Of a stretch of 64,000 nucleotides of DNA, positions 40,101-48,189 are shown piece after piece. The stretch is from IMG/VR virus record IMGVR_UViG_3300007517_000007, positions 1 to 64,000 of that record; one strand, written 5' to 3'. This stretch comes from a virus. A program made the translations under genes and the position numbers. The stretch's first letter is position 1, and the number at the start of each line of letters is the position of its first letter. Under the pieces are notes generated by a model. That model had not been told where the DNA came from. It saw only the letters and a program-made list of their open reading frames with translations, and searched no databases.

Positions 40101-42143
40101 CAGCGACGCCGAGAACCTCGCCATGCCGCTCGTGATGCCGCTCAGCGACGTCTGTAGCGCCCCGATGGCCTTGAACGCCAGGAACCCTCCAGCGATCGCT
40201 ATGAGAGCCTCAGTTGGGAACACGTCCAGGATGTCAGCCAGGAAGCCCAATGCCGGGACGAGCCCCTGAGCGAGAGCGACGGTCACGCCTGCGATCGTCA
40301 CGAGCAGAGGCGACAAGTCGGCGATCGCCTCGACGAACTCACCCAACAATGGTGTCAGCTCAACCAAGCCATCGCCGAGAGCGTCAGTGAGTCCGGCACC
40401 GAGCACCGCGGCGGTCTTGCCCAGTTGTTCGAGGATCGGGAGTACCTGCGAACGGATTTCCGGTGTAGCAGCAACGAACGCGATGACCGCCGCAGTGACG
40501 GGACCGATGATCTGCAAGAACCCGCCGAACGGGCCGAGCAAAGCGCCCAGCGAACCGAGCCCGAGCGCGCCGAACGCTGCGCCGAGCGGAGCCAGAGCCG
40601 GGCCGAGACCCGACAACCGTTCGATGAGCGGGTCGATCTGTTCGGGGATGGTGCCGATGAACTCGACGAAGTCCTTGAACCCTTCCGATTCGCTCAGCCC
40701 GCCGAGTGTCTCGTTGATCGTCTTGTTGAACTTGTTGATGACGTCGGTGCCTGCGTTGAACCCGGCCGTCAACGCACCCTGGATCGGGTCGATGACCGCA
40801 AGGCCGAGCCGGGCGGTCGCCGACTTGAACCCTCCGATCGAGCCGGTCAAGGTATCGCGGAGCCTTTCCATTGTCCCGGCGAAGGCGACGGTGGCACCGT
40901 TGACACCAGTCGATCCGTTCAGGATCCCTTCGGACAGAATGTCGAGGGCTTCACCGGCTGGTACTGCGCCCTCCGACACCATCTTGCGGATCTCTGTGGT
41001 CGTCACCCCGAACGAGTTGCCCAGGATCCGTAGGGCGTCGACACCGGTCGACTGCAACGACAGCAGATCCTCACCCATGACACGGCCCTGCACCGAGATT
41101 TGACCGAACGTCGTCGACAGACGCTGCGCGAACTCGTTGGCCCGTGAACCCCTCGTCGCAGCAGCTTCACCGATCGCCGTCAGGTAGCCGGGGACTTTTT
41201 CGGCTTCGATACCGAACGAGATCATGTTCGACGCTGCCGTCGCGAACTGGTCCAGGTTGAACGGGGTGCCAGTCACGACATCGAGGACGTCGCCGAGCAC
41301 GGCAGCGGCCTCCGTCGCCGAGCCGAGAGCGACAGTCAGCGACGCTGTGGCGTCCTGGATCGTCGTCAACCGTTGGAAGCCTCGGAACAGTGACGTCGCA
41401 AAGAAAGCGCCGCCAGCCAACCCGACCGCACCGAGCGAACCTTGCACGACCCGACCGAACGACGCCGCGAAGTCCCGCCCAGACCTCTCACCGACTGCAC
41501 CGAACCCTGCGCCAGCGGAGGCCCCGACAGCCCCACCGACTGCACCACTAGCACTCTGCGCGACGACCTGCTGGAACTGCTGAGTGTTCGCCGTGACCGG
41601 CACAACGAGCGGGTTCTGCGTAGCGACCGCTTCGAGTGCGCCGATCTCGTCGAGTGCAGCGTCGATGTTCGCGGTGACGGGAAGGACGAGCGGGTTCGTT
41701 GCCGTCAGTCCTTCGAGTGCGCCGATCTCGTCGAGTGCTGCGTCGATCGCGGCGGTGACCGGCAGGATTAGCGGGTTCGTCTGGACGAGTCCTTCGAGTG
41801 CGCCGATCTCGTCGAGTGCTGCGTCGACGGCGGCGGTGACCGTGACGACGAGCGGGTTGTTCTGCGCGAGCCCTTGCAACGCGATGAGGTCGTCGAGGGC
41901 TTTGGTCGTGTTGATGCTGACCGGGATCTTGATGCCGCCACGCGACGAGAACGCTGCGAACGCCCGGTTCAGGTCGGCTTGCGCTTTGCGGGCGTCGACA
42001 CTGACGCCGATGTTGATCGCAGCTTGCTTTTCGAGTTGCGTCGTGAGGCGGATCAGCCTGCCGCGGAGCGCGTTGAAGTCCTGGTCGAGTTTGTCGCCGG
42101 AAAGACGAAGATCGGCTATGGCGGATGCGAACTCCGACGGCAT
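37197..42143 (-). CDS. Tape measure protein
   Basis: 1648 residues. Sets the tail length and is injected with DNA. Long alpha-helical/coiled-coil stretches (for example ELKERQGLIEDIGKEREGII and NATIEVADLDATIADADKKG), Ala/Gly-rich hydrophobic blocks near 510-570 and 700-780 (GLGSLGALLGPFGGFLQIIG, GFFSGLALSSEDATTQAVGF), and four approximate 27-residue repeats near the N-terminus (with DAALDEIGALEGL). A TMP-type hydrophobic segment (GALGLGSLG) is typical. C-terminal region has GYIPLHPSKRPRS. The length predicts a tail of roughly 240 nm if all residues are helical (about 0.15 nm each). Upstream are the chaperones; the ATG follows AAGGTTGGG. Confidence 0.92.
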   Translation of the reverse strand: MPSEFASAIADLRLSGDKLDQDFNALRGRLIRLTTQLEKQAAINIGVSVDARKAQADLNRAFAAFSSRGGIKIPVSINTTKALDDLIALQGLAQNNPLVVTVTAAVDAALDEIGALEGLVQTNPLILPVTAAIDAALDEIGALEGLTATNPLVLPVTANIDAALDEIGALEAVATQNPLVVPVTANTQQFQQVVAQSASGAVGGAVGASAGAGFGAVGERSGRDFAASFGRVVQGSLGAVGLAGGAFFATSLFRGFQRLTTIQDATASLTVALGSATEAAAVLGDVLDVVTGTPFNLDQFATAASNMISFGIEAEKVPGYLTAIGEAAATRGSRANEFAQRLSTTFGQISVQGRVMGEDLLSLQSTGVDALRILGNSFGVTTTEIRKMVSEGAVPAGEALDILSEGILNGSTGVNGATVAFAGTMERLRDTLTGSIGGFKSATARLGLAVIDPIQGALTAGFNAGTDVINKFNKTINETLGGLSESEGFKDFVEFIGTIPEQIDPLIERLSGLGPALAPLGAAFGALGLGSLGALLGPFGGFLQIIGPVTAAVIAFVAATPEIRSQVLPILEQLGKTAAVLGAGLTDALGDGLVELTPLLGEFVEAIADLSPLLVTIAGVTVALAQGLVPALGFLADILDVFPTEALIAIAGGFLAFKAIGALQTSLSGITSGMARFSASLQLAEASSTRFGNSTTRVAGAVGVTGARVQQAAQQMNGALNGAATAAAGFFSGLALSSEDATTQAVGFLGAATSIGTAFAAGPIAGIATSAAVVGGALVSMWVDAKQAAAEYEAEIDRIAREIVDDLNRVEIEMLSLLGITTDAEFGDLAVGIIGGEEARQQFEDLGISLNDFLTLASDPTRLQAFLTGLDEVQSKAASITEQQVNDLFAAGDTDVALRQGELYAQNFREQFDLTMSEFEGEFDVSQLFTPVEDSLGNVIGIDASKLGEVVEIVKELNKAGLDVQSQTAADARNLAARMLVDLNAITSSAGLTKDQIAGINSLASSLGLETETIVERLKENQDALSGIFDAVIPKTLTDAGIDAFDVLLMKPETLAENFNLAVEVADDGSVKFVSATDDMADGLEGTALAAEEMAAAVEAAMKLADAAANRFTESLDSMLNKLDQITDRQDFAGGFRDISKALNDVTNADELKERQGLIEDIGKEREGIIDLQKKLAEEQANATIEVADLDATIADADKKGAVAIAAALRAKRDGVFEKVDDIESEIEERIANLAELESRAAVLSQTPITLNELLNNQAGERGISLARLLIEAPTDESREFFQNEIDSQIRQAGVLIQQAVDDNPLDAAIKIPSIVDSLVSGLVSSGLDAATAKEIVDRILDPTALATTAVDSFEAAFNADVAKLGGFTASILNGEDVDPLKVEAVVVDVGEGIAALEERERLGLTIPGDIDLIAARDALNAFEQAYEQDDFAITIPIKGDLTDIIADIESLAAFALELNSVPAGTVEGQQRGWPWYNPDEAPPRRLPGGGGINSPRRLAHGGILEFFKDGGITENHVAQISRNTARLWSEPETGGEGYIPLHPSKRPRSTRILTDIADMFGLDVMPRGVGAGMDESSMARAVERGVKAGRTPSAAARARAHDSAARSVNVAKIEVNGVKNPNTAARRVIRRLSDVAMGMNDWDEDWD
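41631..41880 (-). repeat. 81-bp tandem repeats in tape-measure gene
   Basis: Copies begin at about 41631, 41712 and 41793, and a degenerate copy at about 41874, each 81 bp (27 codons). They encode DAALDEIGALEGL-type heptad units, so tail length could change by whole-unit recombination. Confidence 0.75.
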
Positions 42144-42170
42144 GGTGGCCCAACCTTAGTGTGCGGCCGT

Positions 42171-42946
42171 TCAGTCGTTCATGAACTCGGCGTGGGCCTT
42201 CGCCAGCTCCCGGGCCTTGCGTTGCTCGGCGAGTGTTTCGTTGGTCACGATCGGGATACCGAGTTTGGTCGCCATGTCTTTCATCTTGCGCGCCCGGGCG
42301 AGTTCCTCGGGGAACGCCTGCTCGTAGAACACGATCGTCAAACAGATCGCGTCGAAGTAGCTCAGCCCGTGGAGGATGGTTCCTCGGATCCGGAGTCGTC
42401 CCCAGAATCCGGATTGGAGGCAGACGGTGGCGGCGACTGCGGCAACGTAGGGTCCACGTTGGTTGCCACCGCCGCATCGTCTTCGTTCGAGGCCAGGACT
42501 TCACGTTCGAGCCATGACCGCAGCCCGGTCACCTCGCGTGGGTCACCTGCCAGCAACGCCGGTCGCAGCGTCGCTCGGTCGGCCTCGTTGACGAGGATCA
42601 GCATGATGTCGACGGCGGCCGCCCACGTTGCCTGCTCGAACGCCAGACGGCTCTCGATGAGAGCGTTGAACTGAATCGGGTAGTCGTCATCGGTCGGCGT
42701 CATTGTGTCGAGCTGCTCACGCATCTGGCGCGCTGAGTTCGCTGTCTGCACGAGCTGCGCGTGGCGGCCGGTCGTGTATCGCAGCGTGTTCTCGAACGAG
42801 ATCGACGCAGCCGCCCGGGACTTGATGATCTCGGTCGAGGTGCCGTCGGCGGACACGGCGTCCCACTCGAACTCTTTACCGACGACTGATGTGCCGAAAC
42901 GGGCGAGAGCGTTCTGCGGGACGGGTGGGGGCACGAAATCGGTCAT
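42171..42946 (-). CDS. Frameshifted long tail-assembly chaperone (gpGT-like)
   Basis: The first chaperone (42362-42946) is followed in the -1 frame by an open reading ending at 42171. Its C-terminal part includes GTILHGLSYFDAICLTIVFY and EQAFPEELARARKMKDM. This is the usual arrangement of siphoviral chaperones, where a fraction of ribosomes slip back to add a second domain. The -1 frame is open from about 42470 through the 0-frame stop at 42362. The slip site is not resolved; a GGGGAC run at about 42400 is a candidate. It lies directly upstream of the tape measure. Confidence 0.7.
42362..42946 (-). CDS. Tail-assembly chaperone, 0-frame (gpG-like)
   Basis: 194 residues starting MTDFVPPPVPQNALARFGTS. 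Helical protein with RQMREQLDTMTPTDDDYPIQ and FNALIESRLAFEQATWAAAV; a Pro/Ser/Glu-rich end (TLPQSPPPSASNPDSGDDSG) typical of the chaperone's C-terminal linker. Binds the tape measure during tail assembly. The ATG is 7 nt after TACAGT, leaderless. Ends two bases before the frameshifted reading would be needed. Confidence 0.75.
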   Translation of the reverse strand: MTDFVPPPVPQNALARFGTSVVGKEFEWDAVSADGTSTEIIKSRAAASISFENTLRYTTGRHAQLVQTANSARQMREQLDTMTPTDDDYPIQFNALIESRLAFEQATWAAAVDIMLILVNEADRATLRPALLAGDPREVTGLRSWLEREVLASNEDDAAVATNVDPTLPQSPPPSASNPDSGDDSGSEEPSSTG

Positions 42947-42953
42947 GGCGGCG

Positions 42954-42973
42954 ACTGTACTAGACGGTGCGAC
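42954..42973 (-). promoter_or_regulatory. Motif P promoter, leaderless, for tail chaperone
   Basis: The minus strand reads GTCGCACCGTCTAGTACAGT, with the ATG 7 nt past TACAGT and 3 nt after the stop of 42976-43374. Confidence 0.74.
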
Positions 42974-42975
42974 AG

Positions 42976-43374
42976 TCAGCGTCTCCCGACGATCGGGTTG
43001 CGATACCCGAGCCGGATGAACACTCGCAGCGTCCACCGGTTCGGGGGGACCGCACGCGATTTCTTCGCGAACACGACGACACCGGTTTTCGTCACCCAAC
43101 GCAACGCCTGCGCCCGGACCGGACGGACGATGCCACGACCGGCGAACACGTACTGCACGTAGGAGGTGTCGAACCGGAACCGGATGATCCGGGCGTTGCC
43201 GTCACGGTAGACGGTCGGGTCGACACTCGCGGAAGCGCGCAGCATGCCGGTGTCGACCGGGGCTTCGATCTGCATGAGGATCAGGATGAGCGGTGCCTTG
43301 ACGCGACGGTACTCGACGACCATTTCGTCTTTCAGCCGCTCGATGGCGCGTGGCTGTAGCTCAACCCGCGCCAT
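42976..43374 (-). CDS. HK97 gp10-like tail/head-completion protein
   Basis: 132 residues. Early helix (QPRAIERLKDEMVVEYRRVK), PVDTGMLRASASVDPT, then RFDTSYVQYVFAGRGIV and a C-terminal VFAKKSRAVPPNRWTLRVFI. The conserved P-x-DTG-x-LR pattern followed by a Y-x-x-Y..G loop is typical of HK97 gp10-like proteins, which finish the tail end that docks to the connector. It precedes the chaperones, as usual. Confidence 0.78.
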   Translation of the reverse strand: MARVELQPRAIERLKDEMVVEYRRVKAPLILILMQIEAPVDTGMLRASASVDPTVYRDGNARIIRFRFDTSYVQYVFAGRGIVRPVRAQALRWVTKTGVVVFAKKSRAVPPNRWTLRVFIRLGYRNPIVGRR

Positions 43375-43377
43375 CGG

Positions 43378-43707
43378 TCACCAGCCGTTGACGATGCCGG
43401 AACGGTTCTTGCCTTCGCGTTCCGCCTGGATGATCGCGTCGGCCTGGTCCGGGTTGCGGTCGACGTAGCTTTGGACGTCACGCACCGAGTACCCGTTCGG
43501 GTCGTAGGTGGGGACTTCGTTGAGCGCGTCGGCCATGTGTGTCAGGACGTCGCCGATCGCAGTGTCGTCGTACAGTTCCATTCCGTACCCGGCGTCGCAC
43601 CACTCGTCGAGCTGGTCGTCGTCCATGTACAGCTCGTCGGCGTCGACGATGTCACCGTGGGAGCCGACTGAAAGGTTCGGGCTGGTCACAACGAAGCGGC
43701 GCATCAT
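43378..43707 (-). CDS. Small acidic protein in connector region
   Basis: 109 residues, start ATG 43707 or 43704. Very acidic (MDDDQLDEWCDAGYGMELYD) with RDVQSYVDRNPDQADAIIQA near the C-terminus, a Rho-N-like short helix pattern. By position a head-tail connector accessory. No known motif. Confidence 0.58.
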   Translation of the reverse strand: MMRRFVVTSPNLSVGSHGDIVDADELYMDDDQLDEWCDAGYGMELYDDTAIGDVLTHMADALNEVPTYDPNGYSVRDVQSYVDRNPDQADAIIQAEREGKNRSGIVNGW

Positions 43708-43720
43708 CGGATGGTACCAG

Positions 43721-44254
43721 TCACCCCGACACGGCAACGGGAGTCGGGCACGGCGCGCAGAGCGTCAGGTTCGCGAGGAGGTCGATCTGAAATCCGGAGC
43801 ATTTACCGTCCGACGGGACAGGTATCGCAGACACGTACCGGATGTTCGCCGGGCCGCAGCACCGCAGCGCTTTCACCGCACGCCACCGGGCGTCCTGGAG
43901 AACACGGCCGTAGCCCAGCTCGGCGGGGTCCGTGATTACCGTCCCCGACTTCGAGATCGTCTTGAAGCAAGACAGGAACGTCACGGTGATGCCCATCACC
44001 ATCTCGACGCAGCCGTGCTTGCCGAGCACGAACGGCGCACCCGACGCCGGGAGTTCACCAGTGGCCTCCACGCGCAGCACAGGTCGCCCACCGGTGCAGC
44101 AGTCGAGCACCCCGCCGCCCCCGGCGTCACCGATGAAGAACCGTGGTTCCAGCTCGGTCTCGCAGGACTCGTTCATGATCGTGAAATCACCGAGGCAAGT
44201 CGCGACGGCCAGCAACGCGTCGATCGGCGCAGCGAAACCGGGAGGTTGACTCAT
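43721..44254 (-). CDS. Head-tail connector-region protein, hypothetical
   Basis: 177 residues starting MSQPPGFAAPIDALLAVATC. Cysteine-rich beta protein (SCETELEPRFFIGDAGGGGV, VLDCCTGGRPVLRVEATGEL). A C-terminal CAPCPTP pair may bind metal. The ATG is 6 nt past TAATGT, so leaderless. Located between the tube-like gene and the gp10-like gene. Function uncertain. Confidence 0.6.
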   Translation of the reverse strand: MSQPPGFAAPIDALLAVATCLGDFTIMNESCETELEPRFFIGDAGGGGVLDCCTGGRPVLRVEATGELPASGAPFVLGKHGCVEMVMGITVTFLSCFKTISKSGTVITDPAELGYGRVLQDARWRAVKALRCCGPANIRYVSAIPVPSDGKCSGFQIDLLANLTLCAPCPTPVAVSG

Positions 44255-44260
44255 GCCGTC

Positions 44261-44281
44261 ACATTAGCCGTGGCGCGCAAC
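44261..44281 (-). promoter_or_regulatory. Motif P variant promoter for 43721-44254
   Basis: The minus strand has GTTGCGC, 8 nt, TAATGT, then 6 nt to the ATG. It has the GTTGCGC variant in common with 24122-24142 and lies at the foot of the hairpin at 44281-44321. Confidence 0.55.
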
Positions 44282-44321
44282 CGCCCCCGTCGAACTGTGT
44301 GGCAGCACGAACCGGGGGCGG
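44281..44321 (-). terminator. Hairpin after tube-like gene
   Basis: 9-bp perfect stem CCGCCCCCG/CGGGGGCGG with a 23-nt loop, lacking a U-tract. It lies 20 nt past the stop of 44341-45057. Likely reduces read-through after a highly expressed tube gene. Confidence 0.5.
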
Positions 44322-44340
44322 CGCAGGTAGCAGTGAGTGA

Positions 44341-45057
44341 TCAGGAAATGGATTCGTCGATCGGTGTCAGCGTGCAACCGGACTTCGGGAACACCACCGG
44401 GCAGGTGATCAGGTACGAGTACATCCAACTGCGGCCCGTGGCGATCGCAGCGAACTTCGGGGCCCAATGCGCCAGGTACACGGGCAGCGCCGCAGCGTTT
44501 GCGTAGTTCGCAAACAGGTTCTTCGACAGGGCGGTCTGGGCCTGCATCTGGAGATCCGGGACGGTCTCGCCGTCGGCGGTCTCGTCGCCGGACTTCACCC
44601 ACTGTTCGAGGAACGGGATGAGCACAGCGATGCACTGTGCGGCTGCGCCACCGGCGCAGGCGTCGGTCGACGGCTCGAAGATCACTTCGAGAGCGACCCG
44701 GTTCGTGCCGGTCAACTCGCGATCTTCCCAGCCGACGATGGCGCTGCCGACGATGTCGAGTGTCCGGTACCCGGTGACCGCCTCGAACACCGGATTCGCT
44801 CCACAGAACGTGATGGCGATCTGGTAACCGCGGTCGGTGGGGTTCGGGCGCGGCTTCTTACACGTACGACCTGACACCGTCTTCGTGACGGCATCGGCCG
44901 GGGTGTCGACCTGCCGGGTTCGGACGAACGTCTGGATGGCGTCCTCCAACCCCTTGAGTGCCGGGGTGGGGTTCTGGATCAGCGTGGGGATACGCCCACA
45001 CTCATCGAGTTGGAATGCTGTCATCCGGCGGATGACCTGGGAGTCGAAACACGTCAC
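44341..45057 (-). CDS. Probable major tail (tube) protein
   Basis: 238 residues from a GTG at 45057 (GTGACG) preceded by GGAGG. Beta-rich with GYQIAITFCGANPVFEAVTG, DIVGSAIVGWEDRELTGTNR and VALEVIFEPSTDACAGGAAA. The last 60 residues include YLAHWAPKFAAIATGRSWMY. The location (after connectors, before chaperones and tape measure) and the terminator downstream fit the tube protein. It could also be a tail terminator. Confidence 0.6.
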   Translation of the reverse strand: MTCFDSQVIRRMTAFQLDECGRIPTLIQNPTPALKGLEDAIQTFVRTRQVDTPADAVTKTVSGRTCKKPRPNPTDRGYQIAITFCGANPVFEAVTGYRTLDIVGSAIVGWEDRELTGTNRVALEVIFEPSTDACAGGAAAQCIAVLIPFLEQWVKSGDETADGETVPDLQMQAQTALSKNLFANYANAAALPVYLAHWAPKFAAIATGRSWMYSYLITCPVVFPKSGCTLTPIDESIS

Positions 45058-45135
45058 GAGGAAACCTCCGGGTAGGACTGGACCGTCATGGTCGTCATGT
45101 TAGAGCGGTCGGCGCTGTCGGCGTGGTTATTCACT

Positions 45136-45993
45136 TCACGACCCGAGTTCAGGGTTCGGGATGCGACGCGCGCCGCGCCGATGCTTCCGGAACGAGTACG
45201 CCCTGGCCCGCCTGGTGAGTCCGTGCGGGTTCGTGCGCGTGATCCACTGGTCAGGGACGTACAGACCGGTGAGGCCGTCGGTGAGGAACTCCATCGGGTC
45301 GATGAACCCGATCGTGACCCCGGCATGGTTCGTGTACGTCTTCGTGCGTTGCGGCAGTGAGCATTCCTGATCGTCCGAGAGAGCCATCGCGATTTCGCAT
45401 GCCAGCACACCCGTGGCGATCGCTCCGGTACGCGAAACCGGGATGCCGTGCCGGTACGTGATCTCCCATGAGTCAGCCGAACCGCGACGCCCGTGCTGAG
45501 CGGTCGGCCAACCGGTGTCGTCGTCACGGATCAGGATGTTGCCGTCGAGGTAGTAGCTCGACGGGTTGACAACTGCCCCGCCGACGATGACCTGGACGAC
45601 GTCGATGACCCTTGTGTGCCACAACCGGATCTTCGTGTTCCCACCGCACGAACACCCGTATCCGCAGCCGTCGCAGCCGCCGCCGTCGTAGAACTGGCGG
45701 AACCGGTCTGCGCCGATCATGCCGCTGATCTTCGGGTCGACAAGCGACCAGTTGTCCTGATGCCCGACTTCGCACGGTGGGGGCGGCAACGGAGCGAACG
45801 TCGAGGTGCACACCCCGTACCGGCGGGCGGTCGCTGCGTTCATGATGTCAGCGGCGGCCTCTTGTGCGGTCGCCAGCACGTCGCGGTCGAACGGTGTTGA
45901 CGGCGAGCAGTTCAGGATGATCGGCCAATCACAGTCCGGCTCCACCGTGCGAGGAGCCTCGTAGCTGTCGCCATCGACGACGTTGATCGGCAT
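45136..45993 (-). CDS. Head-tail connector protein, hypothetical
   Basis: 285 residues starting MPINVVDGDSYEAPRTVEPD. Early helix (TAQEAAADIMNAATARRYGV); a Cys-rich loop (DGGGCDGCGYGCSCGGNTKI) in the middle, unusual for connectors and possibly metal-binding. The second half is beta-rich with YRHGIPVSRTGAIATGVLAC, then a basic C-terminus (RARAYSFRKHRRGARRIPNP). By position and length, a head-tail adaptor (gp6-like). Upstream is a weak TAAGGT hexamer 7 nt before the ATG. Confidence 0.6.
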   Translation of the reverse strand: MPINVVDGDSYEAPRTVEPDCDWPIILNCSPSTPFDRDVLATAQEAAADIMNAATARRYGVCTSTFAPLPPPPCEVGHQDNWSLVDPKISGMIGADRFRQFYDGGGCDGCGYGCSCGGNTKIRLWHTRVIDVVQVIVGGAVVNPSSYYLDGNILIRDDDTGWPTAQHGRRGSADSWEITYRHGIPVSRTGAIATGVLACEIAMALSDDQECSLPQRTKTYTNHAGVTIGFIDPMEFLTDGLTGLYVPDQWITRTNPHGLTRRARAYSFRKHRRGARRIPNPELGS

Positions 45994-46031
45994 GCGCCCG
46001 ACCTTACAGCGGACGACGGATCACTCTGCTG

Positions 46032-46706
46032 CTATCGGAACTCGGCGAGGAGTCGCCCCATCATGAACCGGTCGCTGCGCGCCGCCCGGTACCGCATGTT
46101 GAGCTGTTCACCCGCTATCGAACCGATCTGCCTGCTATGCCGTTTCGGATGCGGATGCCAGAAATGGTAGAGCTGCTGCGAACCGCGCCAGGGCTCGCCG
46201 AGCGTCAGCTGCAACGCGTAGCCCCATGCCTCGTCTTCCTGGCCCCATCCCTCGAAGCGGGGATCCAACGGGCACGACCGGTACGACGCCACGGTGAGAG
46301 CGACGCAGCCGCCGCCGATGATCCCGAGGTACGGGGCCTGGTCCCAGTTGTCGCGACCGAGTTCGTCGAACGACACATCACCGGCAAGCACCCGGGACGT
46401 CAGATCCTCGTTCATCCGGTGCACACTCAGATGCGGGACCACCCACCCGTACTCGCCGACGAATCGCAGGGTGGCAGGCAACGCCGGGATCCACACGTCG
46501 GCGTCGTGCACGACCAGCACGTCGTCGTCGGCCCAGTCGTCGCCGATCGCGTCAGCCACTGCGACGGCCTTCGACCAGACGCCGTGACACTGGCCGACCG
46601 TGACCGTGGCCGACGGCAGCAGGTCGGGTAGGTGCCTGGTCAGCCAGTCGAGCGACGCCTGCCGGTGCGGGTCGTCGCCGCCGAACGGGATGACAACGCG
46701 AATCAT
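46032..46706 (-). CDS. Glycosyltransferase, galactosyltransferase-like
   Basis: 224 residues starting MIRVVIPFGGDDPHRQASLD. GT-A fold: DDVLVVHDADVWIPALPATL carries the DxD metal-binding motif; PRFEGWGQEDEAWGYALQLT resembles the C-terminal acceptor motif (GWGxED) of GT7-type galactosyltransferases. It is the last of five adjacent transferases read on the minus strand. Substrate unknown. Confidence 0.78.
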   Translation of the reverse strand: MIRVVIPFGGDDPHRQASLDWLTRHLPDLLPSATVTVGQCHGVWSKAVAVADAIGDDWADDDVLVVHDADVWIPALPATLRFVGEYGWVVPHLSVHRMNEDLTSRVLAGDVSFDELGRDNWDQAPYLGIIGGGCVALTVASYRSCPLDPRFEGWGQEDEAWGYALQLTLGEPWRGSQQLYHFWHPHPKRHSRQIGSIAGEQLNMRYRAARSDRFMMGRLLAEFR

Positions 46707-47509
46707 GTCACCGGATCGAAGATCAAGGCCGCCTGGATCTCGCCGTGAATGTCGAGCTTGGCCCGAGGATTCTGACGCCAGTACCAGGTGTGGAACAGTT
46801 CGTCGATCGCTTCGGGGCCGGACTGGTCGAGGATCTGGCCCCACTGCCGCCAATGCGCCCCGAACTCGGCGTCGAGGTCGGTTGCTGCGTACGCTGCTGC
46901 GCCGTTGCGGACCTTGCGGACGAGTTGCTCGACGGACCGGTACGGGAAATGCCGGACGACGAGCTGCGATTCGTAGGTGGTCGCTCCGCCCTGGTAGCTG
47001 GCGGAGTGGTTGCCCATCTCGATGACGAGGTCGTCACGCCAGCGGCACGCGACCTTCGGCATTGCCCCGGCGTGCACTCGTCGCCATCCGAGCCGGGCGA
47101 TCGGGTCCGGGTCTTCACTGTCTTCGCCGGTTGCGACGTGGTCGTACAAGGTGGCGGGCATGACCAGCCACTGCTCGGCGAGCCCGGACAGCACCTCACG
47201 GATCGTTCCGAACGGTGAGTACCACCACTCGTCGGCGTCGAACGGGACGATCCACTCAGCGCCGTAATGGGTGCGGGCGAGCGCGCCGAGTTCGGTCATC
47301 TTGCGGGACTGGTGGTAGCCGACCTCGAAGTCGTCGACGACGTGCAGCTCGATGTCGTCGGCCAACCGGTCGAGGATCTCACGGGTGCCGTCGGTCGACA
47401 TGTTGTCCGCGACGATCACAGCGGACACTTCGTCGGCCATGTGCCTCACGACGCGTTCGATGATGTCGGCCTCGTCCTTGACCATCGTCACCGCAACGGT
47501 GCGCGCCAT
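46703..47509 (-). CDS. Glycosyltransferase, GT2-like
   Basis: 268 residues starting MARTVAVTMVKDEADIIERV. Shares the core of 34484-35212: VIVADNMSTDGTREILDRLA, then PFDADEWWYSPFGTIREVLS. A later HYGAEWIVPFD segment carries the donor site. The C-terminus is a helical region (YWRQNPRAKLDIHGEIQAAL). Its paralogue 12 kb away suggests duplication. Starts TGATG on the upstream stop. Confidence 0.78.
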   Translation of the reverse strand: MARTVAVTMVKDEADIIERVVRHMADEVSAVIVADNMSTDGTREILDRLADDIELHVVDDFEVGYHQSRKMTELGALARTHYGAEWIVPFDADEWWYSPFGTIREVLSGLAEQWLVMPATLYDHVATGEDSEDPDPIARLGWRRVHAGAMPKVACRWRDDLVIEMGNHSASYQGGATTYESQLVVRHFPYRSVEQLVRKVRNGAAAYAATDLDAEFGAHWRQWGQILDQSGPEAIDELFHTWYWRQNPRAKLDIHGEIQAALIFDPVT

Positions 47510-48189
47510 CAGTAGCCGGTCCCGGCGCGATTGGTTCCGATGTGGTGCACCCACGGGTCGGTGTCGAAGTCACCGAGGAACGCGAACCGGTAGCCGAGTT
47601 CGAGCAGAGCGATCGAGTACATGCCTTCGGAGTGCTCGACGAGAGGCCATTCATGGTCGAGCAGCGACCGGCGGTACAGCGACGGGTTCGTCGTGAAGAA
47701 CAGGCGGTGTTCCAGGAACGCGTAGTCGTGGCCGTGGGGCCCGGCGTGGCTCCGTTCGATGTACGCGCAAGGGTTCGACTGGACGATTCCGCCCGCGGCG
47801 CGTTCGGTGTCATTCCACGGCTGGCGCAGCAGGGCGATCTGCGCGAGGTAGTCGTTTTCGTCGAGGGCGTCGATCATGTCGTTGAGTGGCACGGGCCGGT
47901 TGAACGTGAAGTCGTCCTCCAGGTGGAAGATGTAGTCGGCCTTCGAGCTGAGACGGAGTGTGTGCCATGCCGCCCTGATCGCCCCACCGAATCCTTGCCT
48001 GCCTTCGATGTGCCACATCACGTTGAACTGTGGGTACGACTTGCGGAGCCAGGCCCGGTGTTCCGGGTCGCCGGAGTCGTCGTACATCCACCGTTCGGTG
48101 ATCGGGCCGTCGAGGTTGTCCATCGCCGACGCGATGGTCTCGATGAGGCAGTCCTTGCGGCCGTCAGTGATGACGAGCAGAGCGATCAT
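47509..48189 (-). CDS. Glycosyltransferase, GT2-like
   Basis: 226 residues starting MIALLVITDGRKDCLIETIA. GT-A motifs: WMYDDSGDPEHRAWLRKSYP and a metal-binding YIFHLEDDFTFNRPVPLNDM. C-terminal region (LLDHEWPLVEHSEGMYSIAL) suits an acceptor loop. Overlaps the previous gene's end by 26 nt. Confidence 0.76.
   Translation of the reverse strand: MIALLVITDGRKDCLIETIASAMDNLDGPITERWMYDDSGDPEHRAWLRKSYPQFNVMWHIEGRQGFGGAIRAAWHTLRLSSKADYIFHLEDDFTFNRPVPLNDMIDALDENDYLAQIALLRQPWNDTERAAGGIVQSNPCAYIERSHAGPHGHDYAFLEHRLFFTTNPSLYRRSLLDHEWPLVEHSEGMYSIALLELGYRFAFLGDFDTDPWVHHIGTNRAGTGY

Noticed and set aside
41548-42504. Minus ORF in the +1 frame over the tape-measure start and chaperones
   Set aside because: Arg/His-rich out-of-frame reading; the chaperone -1 frame and tape-measure frame have family signatures.
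45054-45134. 25-codon ORF between the connector and tube-like genes (GTG start)
   Set aside because: Its main content is the GGAGG ribosome site for the GTG at 45057; the overlap alone is not enough to call a gene.
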